Position numbers and translations under genes: made by a program. Positions 6,360-10,791 of a DNA stretch of 10,791 nt are shown here, in pieces. The DNA comes from an uncultured Bacteroidota bacterium (GTDB taxonomy: Bacteria; Bacteroidota; Bacteroidia; Chitinophagales; Chitinophagaceae): contig CAIWHI010000996.1 of the NCBI GenBank assembly GCA_903912435.1, positions 1-10,791 of the forward strand. Direction: 5' to 3'. A model generated the notes under the pieces. The model had not been told where the DNA came from, did not search any database, and worked only from the letters and a program-made list of their open reading frames with translations. How positions within the stretch are numbered: position 1 is the stretch's first letter; the number at the start of each line of letters is the position of its first letter.

Positions 6360-6700
6360 ACTAATGCGTATTTATTGTTATGAATATTATAAAAACTTTG
6401 TGCTTTCTGTGTTAAGCCGTATGTTTGATAAGGTAAAGTTATTACTATTTTTGTTGGCGGAATGGTGTATTAGGATATGTTGTTCCTGGGGTTTGAGAAT
6501 GATGGTAAGCCTGATTTATCAAAATATTAAACCCTATGTTGCAACAGAATATCCAAATAGCTCCTCCGGGCCCTACTTAATATAGTTGGGGTACTACAAA
6601 CACAAATTAATTAATAATTTTGCAGCGGATTAGATTTCACTTATCGGCTAGGTAAAATGGAAATTTTGAGCTTTTTATTTAATCATTATATACAAAGGAC
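6360..6700. other. Divergent intergenic region, no convincing gene
   Basis: 341 bases between folP and the DoxX-like gene. A plus-strand frame at 6364-6585 exists but looks incidental. The A+T-rich stretch at 6600-6625 holds the only clear promoter-like box, which points right. No hairpin, repeat or RNA motif of note is seen. No clear promoter for folP is recognised on the minus strand. Confidence 0.5.
6615..6622 (+). promoter_or_regulatory. -7 promoter element before the DoxX-like gene
   Basis: TAATTTTG matches TAnnTTTG exactly. RNA would start near 6629, leaving a leader of about 70 bases. No -33 TTTG at the usual spacing is seen. The gene also has a purine-rich AAAGGA just before its ATG, unusual for this window. 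Confidence 0.35.
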
Positions 6701-7834
6701 ATGAAATACTTAATTTGGATTTTAAGAATTCTGGTTGGCGGTTTATTTATTTTTTCCGGCCTGGTAAAGGCAAATGACCCTCTTGGCCTCACCTACAAAA
6801 TGAATGAGGTATTTGAGGTATGGGATATGAATTTCATGATTAATTATACAATGGGTATGTCCATATGTATGATTGCATTTGAGATTATTGCTGGTGTAGC
6901 AATGATAGTAGGTAACTACTTTAGGTTTTACATCACTCTTACCTTGTTGCTTAATATTTTTTATACTTTCCTTACCGGTTATGCCCTTGTAACAGGCAAA
7001 ATAAAGGAGTGCGGTTGTTTTGGCGATTGTATTCCGTTGTCTAATTCTGTAACTTTCTATAAGGATGTAGTACTTACTGCAATGTGTATCGTACTATTTG
7101 CTTATAGGTATAGGGTCTTCCCAATTAGTAATAAGTCAATTATCAATGCATCAATAGTAGGAGTTGCTACTATATTTAGTTTTGGCTTCCAATGGTGGAC
7201 ACTTCACCATCTTCCTTACCACGATTGTTTACCTTATAAAGCAGGTAATAATATCTGGGAAAAAATGCAGCCTGGACCTGACTATACTGAGGCTGTTTAT
7301 GAGCATGTATTTGTGTATGAGAAAAACGGTATCAAGCAGGAATTTACCATGGAGAACTATCCCTGGAAAGATACCTCATGGACTTATGTAGACCGTAAGG
7401 ATAAATTGGTGAAGGAAGCTACCGGCCTGCCTGCTATCCATGATTTTTCATTAACCGACTCTGCCGGGGTAAATCAAACAGAAGCGATATTGAAAGCCAA
7501 GGGATATACTTTCCTGTGGTTCATTCGCGACCCTGAGCATGCAAAGACCAAGAATATGGACAGGTTGCGTGCTTTGATTACCAAATCACAATCATTGCAT
7601 ATTCCTTTCTATATGGCTTGCAGTGCTGATAAGGAAATATGCCGCACATTTGAAGAAGCATGGAATATGAAGGATGTGCCATTTATGACCATTGATGGTA
7701 CTGTGGTAAAAACAGCATTGCGTACAAATCCTGGCTTAATGCTCATTAAGGATGGTATTGTGGTGCGCAAATGGAGCTACCTTGACTACCCTAAAGAGCT
7801 GAATATGGAAGGTGATAACCTCTCGGCAAAGTAA
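6701..7834 (+). CDS. BT_3928-like membrane protein: DoxX/MauE-like domain plus thioredoxin-like domain
   Basis: 377 residues. The N-terminal half has about five membrane segments (about 5-21, 47-70, 75-97, 118-136, 147-165), starting with LVGGLFIFSGLVKANDP, the DoxX/MauE-type entry motif. Between segments lies a cysteine cluster ECGCFGDC (C104, C106, C110) like the CGCFG of MauE-type redox proteins. The C-terminal half (about 240-365) resembles an AhpC/TSA-type thioredoxin fold (FSLTDSAG, FLWFIRDPEH, VPFMTIDG, RTNPGLMLIKDG) but lacks a CxxC. Only C307 and C314 are present there, as CSADKEIC. The layout matches the Bacteroidota BT_3928 family, whose function is not established. A role in envelope thiol redox or respiratory-linked electron transfer is inferred. 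It is monocistronic, with its own terminator. Confidence 0.8.
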   Translation: MKYLIWILRILVGGLFIFSGLVKANDPLGLTYKMNEVFEVWDMNFMINYTMGMSICMIAFEIIAGVAMIVGNYFRFYITLTLLLNIFYTFLTGYALVTGKIKECGCFGDCIPLSNSVTFYKDVVLTAMCIVLFAYRYRVFPISNKSIINASIVGVATIFSFGFQWWTLHHLPYHDCLPYKAGNNIWEKMQPGPDYTEAVYEHVFVYEKNGIKQEFTMENYPWKDTSWTYVDRKDKLVKEATGLPAIHDFSLTDSAGVNQTEAILKAKGYTFLWFIRDPEHAKTKNMDRLRALITKSQSLHIPFYMACSADKEICRTFEEAWNMKDVPFMTIDGTVVKTALRTNPGLMLIKDGIVVRKWSYLDYPKELNMEGDNLSAK

Positions 7835-7855
7835 AAACAGATAAATAAGTATTGA

Positions 7856-7895
7856 AAATCCCGTCTCTGCACAAGCATTGGCGGGATTTGTATTT
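7856..7895 (+). terminator. Intrinsic terminator of the DoxX-like gene
   Basis: AAATCCCG (7856-7863) pairs perfectly with CGGGATTT (7882-7889) across an 18-base loop; the tract that follows is T-rich but interrupted (TGTATTTT). It begins 22 bases after the stop codon. Confidence 0.6.
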
Positions 7896-8020
7896 TGATG
7901 TTTCTGACCTGTATTATTGATGGTCTATTGTTTAGTAAATTGTTCCGCCAGTGGAGCATGATTTATGTCGTCTTTTCTATCGAATGTAGTTTTAGAAAAG
8001 GTAATGACAATTGGCAAATG

Positions 8021-8056
8021 TAAAATTAAAAGGCCCCATATTTTGTATGGAGCCTT
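8021..8056 (-). terminator. Intrinsic terminator of the PorT-like gene
   Basis: 8030-8040 pairs with 8046-8056 around loop TTTTG. The only mismatch on the plus strand (C8035/A8051) becomes G-U in minus-strand RNA, so the stem is complete in that direction. It is followed on the minus strand by TTTTAATTTTA. It lies 24 bases after the stop at 8080. Confidence 0.65.
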
Positions 8057-8079
8057 GATTGAATATTGTTTTGTCTAGC

Positions 8080-8904
8080 TTATTTCTTCTTTACTTGCGG
8101 AGCACCTTTTGTGTCTTTCTTGGCTTGTTTCACCATGCTGTAGTTAAGGCCTACTAAGATACCTCCAGTGGCATTATGGGTTGCAGAACGGTCGGTTGGG
8201 TAAAATTTATCACCACCTGGTGTGGTGTAGCTTTTATTCTCCATATCACTTAATCCATAATCTAAACGGAAATGAGCTGTTAGTAATATGTTGTCTGATA
8301 ACTGCACATTAGCACCTAAACCTAAAACAACATCAAATGTCATTTTGGTGAAAACGTCTTTTGCCGAAAAATCAGGGATTGGCGCATCTTTATCATTGAC
8401 CATATAAGATGCACCACTAAGAATATTGAACTGTGGGCCTATGTATGAACTGAAATATGATTTTTTAGTATTGTCGCCAGTATAGCGATACATTATTGGT
8501 ATCTTGATGCAATTTATTACAGTTCTTGCCGTATAGGTATTATCCATATTGATGCCATTAACTAATGCAAGGCTTTCAAACAAGCCACTTATATTTTCAT
8601 TGCGATGGGCTGCAATATAGCTGGTAGTTCCACCATACCCCTGACCTTGCTTAGAATATAGGATGTCTATACCCACACCCATGTGGTTATTAAAGGTATA
8701 TCCGGCACCTACGCCGGCGGCAAAGCCTATTTTCATTTTATAGTCCAATTCTGCACCTGCATCCTGGTCTTCTTTGTTTAGAAGCGATGAAGTGTGGATG
8801 CCGCCTCTTAATCCGAAATCAAATCCGGTTTGGGCTGATAGGGTTCCGCAAGTTAATGACAGGGCGCATATTGCGGCTAATCTGCGTGTAATTGATACGT
8901 TCAT
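8080..8904 (-). CDS. PorT-like outer-membrane beta-barrel protein
   Basis: 274 residues with a signal peptide (hydrophobic about 9-19, likely cut after LSA at residue 24). The mature chain is a run of barrel strands typical of the Bacteroidota OMP_b-brl_2/PorT-like family: FGLRGGIHTS, GFAAGVGAGYTF, MGVGIDILYSKQGQGY, IKIPIMYRY, SSYIGPQFNIL, DVVLGLGANVQL, ILLTAHFRLDYGLSDM and GGILVGLNYSM. The tail after the last strand (about 257-274) is lysine-rich and not strand-like, which is unusual for a barrel C terminus. Function is unknown; such proteins are common and often stress- or growth-related surface proteins. It is monocistronic by context: a terminator after the stop and a 212-base gap upstream. 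The ATG start sits directly before the signal peptide. Confidence 0.8.
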   Translation of the reverse strand: MNVSITRRLAAICALSLTCGTLSAQTGFDFGLRGGIHTSSLLNKEDQDAGAELDYKMKIGFAAGVGAGYTFNNHMGVGIDILYSKQGQGYGGTTSYIAAHRNENISGLFESLALVNGINMDNTYTARTVINCIKIPIMYRYTGDNTKKSYFSSYIGPQFNILSGASYMVNDKDAPIPDFSAKDVFTKMTFDVVLGLGANVQLSDNILLTAHFRLDYGLSDMENKSYTTPGGDKFYPTDRSATHNATGGILVGLNYSMVKQAKKDTKGAPQVKKK

Positions 8905-8964
8905 ATTGGTTTTTGGTTTAAAAATGTTTTAATAAGAGTTTTGTTCTTTGATTGCTGATTATTA

Positions 8965-8996
8965 CAAATAAGATAAAATCTGAATTACCAGACAAA
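8965..8996 (-). promoter_or_regulatory. Possible promoter of the PorT-like gene
   Basis: On the minus strand TTTG (8996-8993), 20 bases, then CTTATTTG (8972-8965). The second half of the -7 box is right and its TA is lost. RNA would start about 55 bases before the ATG. A tentative call. Confidence 0.3.
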
Positions 8997-9116
8997 CATT
9001 GCTTAAAGGTAATAAAAATCTTTCCAAATAGGGAAAAACAGGCACTCAATCTGGTATTTCTCTTTCTGAACAGGGATATGCCGCAAATCACTTTTTGAGC
9101 AATTCTATGCCCTCAG

Positions 9117-9644
9117 CTATTTAAGGATATACAAGTCGGGCAAGTTTCTACCAAGCCCATCATAATCGAGTCCATAACCAACCACGAATTTGTCTTCAAT
9201 TTCAAAGGCGGTGTAATCGGCTTTTACATCATATTTCAGTGCAGTTGGCTTGGTAAGGAAGGTGGCTATTTTTATTGATGCCGGTTGCTGTCTTGTTAAC
9301 TGAGGTAGAAAAGTAGAGAGGGTTTTGCCCGTATCAATGATATCTTCTACAATAATTATATGCCTGTCGGTAAGGGTTTCTTCCAGGCCTATGGCGGTTA
9401 TTACATTTCCTGTGGTTGTAGTGCCCTTATAAGAAGCCAGTTTTATAAAAGAAATTTCAGCCTCTACTGCCAGTTCCCTAAACAGGTCGGCAGCAAATAT
9501 GAAGGAGCCATTCAATATACCTAATACCAGTGGACGTTTGCCCGCATAGTCGGCATTAATTTTCCAGGCCAGTGCTTTTATGCGCTTGCTGATTTCTTCG
9601 CTGGTTAAAAACGGTGCGAATTCCTTGTCGTGTATTGTTATCAA
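9117..9644 (-). CDS. hpt: Hypoxanthine phosphoribosyltransferase
   Basis: Purine salvage in the cytoplasm: hypoxanthine (often guanine too) plus PRPP gives IMP/GMP. 175 residues, the usual length for bacterial type I PRTases. Visible are LNGSFIF (44-50, pyrophosphate loop), SYKGT (71-75, flexible loop), the PRPP-binding VEDIIDTGKT (99-108) with the acidic pair E100/D101, and DKFVVGYGLDYDGLGRNLPDLY (purine-binding K152 onward, R166). The start is TTG: the frame upstream holds no ATG/GTG before a stop at 9674-9672, no internal methionine exists, and MITIHDKEF aligns well with the family's N terminus. It follows thyA by 45 bases on the same strand, so it is very likely co-transcribed as a nucleotide-metabolism pair. 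Confidence 0.95.
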   Translation of the reverse strand: MITIHDKEFAPFLTSEEISKRIKALAWKINADYAGKRPLVLGILNGSFIFAADLFRELAVEAEISFIKLASYKGTTTTGNVITAIGLEETLTDRHIIIVEDIIDTGKTLSTFLPQLTRQQPASIKIATFLTKPTALKYDVKADYTAFEIEDKFVVGYGLDYDGLGRNLPDLYILK

Positions 9645-9689
9645 TGTGCTTAATTGAGTATGAGTAAATATTTATTTGTATCTTATTGC

Positions 9690-10484
9690 CTATACTGCTA
9701 CAGGTGCTTTAATAGCAGGGTGGCATTGATAATTTTCGAGTGTAAAATCCTCGTATTTAAATGAGAATAGGTCTTTTGCATCGGGGTTTATTTTCATCAC
9801 AGGTAGTTCATAAGGCATGCGAGTGAGCTGCAGCTGTGCTTGTTCTTCATGGTTGCTATAGAGATGCACATCGCCGAAGGTGTGCACAAATTCGCCTGCT
9901 TCAAGGCCACAAACCTGTGCTATCATCATAGTAAGCAATGCGTATGAGGCAATATTGAACGGCACACCAAGAAATACATCTGCACTGCGCTGGTAGAGTT
10001 GGCAGCTAAGCTTGCCATTGGCTACATAAAACTGGAATAAGGCATGGCATGGGCTTAGTTTCATCTTAGGCAGGTCTGCAACATTCCAGGCATTTATTAT
10101 CATTCTGCGGCTATCGGGGTTTGTTTTTATCTGGTGAAGTACGTCCTTTACCTGGTCATAGGTTTTGCCGTCAGCACCGATCCAGCTACGCCATTGATGA
10201 CCATAAACCGGTCCCAAGTTGCCATCTGCATCGGCCCACTCATCCCATATACCTACTCCATGTTCTTTGAGGTAGGCAATATTGGTATCTCCCTTAAGAA
10301 ACCACAATAACTCATAGATAATAGATTTTAGGTGGAGTTTTTTGGTTGTTACCATTGGAAACCCCTTTTGCAGGTCGAAGCGCATCTGGTAGCCAAAACA
10401 ACTTGTTGTTCCGGTGCCTGTGCGGTCAGATTTTTTTACTCCGTTATCTATAATGTGCTTAAGTAGTGTGAGGTATTGCTGCAT
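9690..10484 (-). CDS. thyA: Thymidylate synthase
   Basis: Makes dTMP from dUMP with methylene-tetrahydrofolate, yielding dihydrofolate. 264 residues from the ATG at 10484, the same length as E. coli ThyA and in register with it: R21 in SDRTGTGT, catalytic C146 in SPCHALFQF, R166/S167/D169 in YQRSAD, N177 in GVPFNIAS, H207/Y209 in DVHLYS, and the C terminus IKAPVAV. The frame stays open to a TTG at 10511, but that codon lies inside the predicted -7 promoter box and would add nine residues absent from the family, so the ATG is preferred. It is the first gene of a likely thyA-hpt transcript. All key residues are intact. Confidence 0.97.
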   Translation of the reverse strand: MQQYLTLLKHIIDNGVKKSDRTGTGTTSCFGYQMRFDLQKGFPMVTTKKLHLKSIIYELLWFLKGDTNIAYLKEHGVGIWDEWADADGNLGPVYGHQWRSWIGADGKTYDQVKDVLHQIKTNPDSRRMIINAWNVADLPKMKLSPCHALFQFYVANGKLSCQLYQRSADVFLGVPFNIASYALLTMMIAQVCGLEAGEFVHTFGDVHLYSNHEEQAQLQLTRMPYELPVMKINPDAKDLFSFKYEDFTLENYQCHPAIKAPVAV

Positions 10485-10508
10485 ACAAGGCACTATGAAT
10501 GTGTGGTG

Positions 10509-10516
10509 CAAAGGTA
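10509..10516 (-). promoter_or_regulatory. -7 promoter element of the thyA-hpt unit
   Basis: On the minus strand 10516 to 10509 reads TACCTTTG, an exact TAnnTTTG match. RNA would start near 10502, with a leader of about 18 bases to the ATG at 10484. No clear -33 TTTG is seen. Confidence 0.45.
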
Positions 10517-10610
10517 ATTATTTGGGTGCTAATATGTCTTTGCTTGTCTGAATTTATAATCCGTCAGTTGTTTGCCCTTATTGGTATTGCTATGGTTTAT
10601 GTTATCAATC

Positions 10611-10660
10611 TTATAATCAGCCACAACTATTAAATTTTGTATAGTTATGACTGATTATAA
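10611..10660. repeat. Long hairpin repeat, copy R1
   Basis: 10611-10630 pairs with 10641-10660: 18 of 20 positions match around the 10-base loop TAAATTTTGT. The two mismatches (C10621/A10650, C10624/A10647) become G-U pairs in minus-strand RNA. The core 10622-10649 matches copy R2 in 9+10+9 layout, with near-identical inner arms (CAcAACTAT and ATAGTTATG). Confidence 0.65.
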
Positions 10661-10745
10661 TTTATTTCCTTGTTTTTGTCTGAAGTTTAGGGTTCGTTCA
10701 TAATCATGAAGGGTTTTCAGGCCGGGTATTTTTTACTTTGTAATT

Positions 10746-10791
10746 ATACCTGGCCATAACTATATGCTTTTGTATAGTTATGGCCAGATAT
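10746..10791. repeat. Long hairpin repeat, copy R2 (may run past the edge)
   Basis: 10746-10764 pairs with 10773-10791: 18 of 19 positions match, including CTGGCCATAACTAT with ATAGTTATGGCCAG, around loop TGCTTTTG. The single mismatch (C10749/A10788) is again C/A. The hairpin reaches the last base of the window, so its outer end is unknown. It shares its core with R1 and its loop and inner stem with 84-105. Confidence 0.65.

Larger units (their letters stand above)
10517..10791. other. Gene-free right end carrying hairpin repeats
   Basis: Beyond the thyA promoter box no coding frame is supported. The only strong structure is the pair of long inverted repeats listed separately. The sequence between and before them (10517-10610, 10661-10745) is A+T-rich and shows nothing recognisable. 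Confidence 0.5.

Noticed and set aside
6364..6585. A 73-codon plus-strand frame between folP and the DoxX-like gene
   Set aside because: The ATG lies only five bases from the folP start, the composition is odd (rich in C, Y and W with no clear domain), and no terminator or promoter frames it. It could be a small gene, but nothing supports that.
10691..10698. GGTTCGTT shared with 113-120 and inverted at 1-8
   Set aside because: Eight bases is within chance expectation for a 10.8-kb window on two strands, and the copy at 10691 has no pairing partner nearby.

Overview
The window looks like chromosomal DNA from a member of the Bacteroidota, most likely the Chitinophagales/Sphingobacteriales side. 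The grounds are: GT30 WaaA, a DUF6089-like barrel and a PorT-like barrel, a BT_3928-type DoxX/thioredoxin-like membrane protein, a free-standing methylmalonyl-CoA mutase B12 subunit, start regions with little or no Shine-Dalgarno sequence, and several -7 elements of the form TAnnTTTG, the Bacteroidota sigma-ABfr signature. No transposase, prophage gene or CRISPR array is visible. All recognised proteins are housekeeping or envelope genes.

Left end (1-800): about 490 bases without a recognisable gene, unusually dense in inverted repeats. They hold a branched structure at 1-120, several short hairpins, a candidate small RNA on the minus strand (about 300 to 208) ending in a good intrinsic terminator, and a near-consensus sigma-54 promoter (359-375) pointing right. 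That promoter leads to a 61-residue two-helix membrane protein (491-676), closed by two consecutive plus-strand terminators. This is the least ordinary part of the window.

Centre left (804-2903): waaA (Kdo transferase) and an upstream predicted outer-membrane protein on the minus strand, probably one transcript from a promoter near 2936. Centre (3132-5389): on the plus strand, a B12-binding mutase subunit, a crotonase-family enoyl-CoA hydratase and a DUF6089-like barrel protein in close order. They start from a good Bacteroidota promoter (3084-3114) and end at a 20-bp bidirectional terminator shared with convergent folP.

Centre right (5529-8904): folP (minus, TTG start) diverges across a 341-base gap from a DoxX/MauE-like plus thioredoxin-like membrane protein (plus). 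A PorT-like barrel gene converges on it, and each of the two has its own terminator. Right (9117-10484): thyA and hpt on the minus strand, 45 bases apart, form a nucleotide-metabolism unit. thyA, and folP elsewhere in the window, both belong to the folate/dTMP economy.

Right end (10485-10791): no gene, but two long related hairpins (10611-10660, 10746-10791). Their core also occurs at 84-105 near the left end, suggesting a small intergenic hairpin-repeat family. All coordinates and pairings were worked out by eye; no search or folding program was run.
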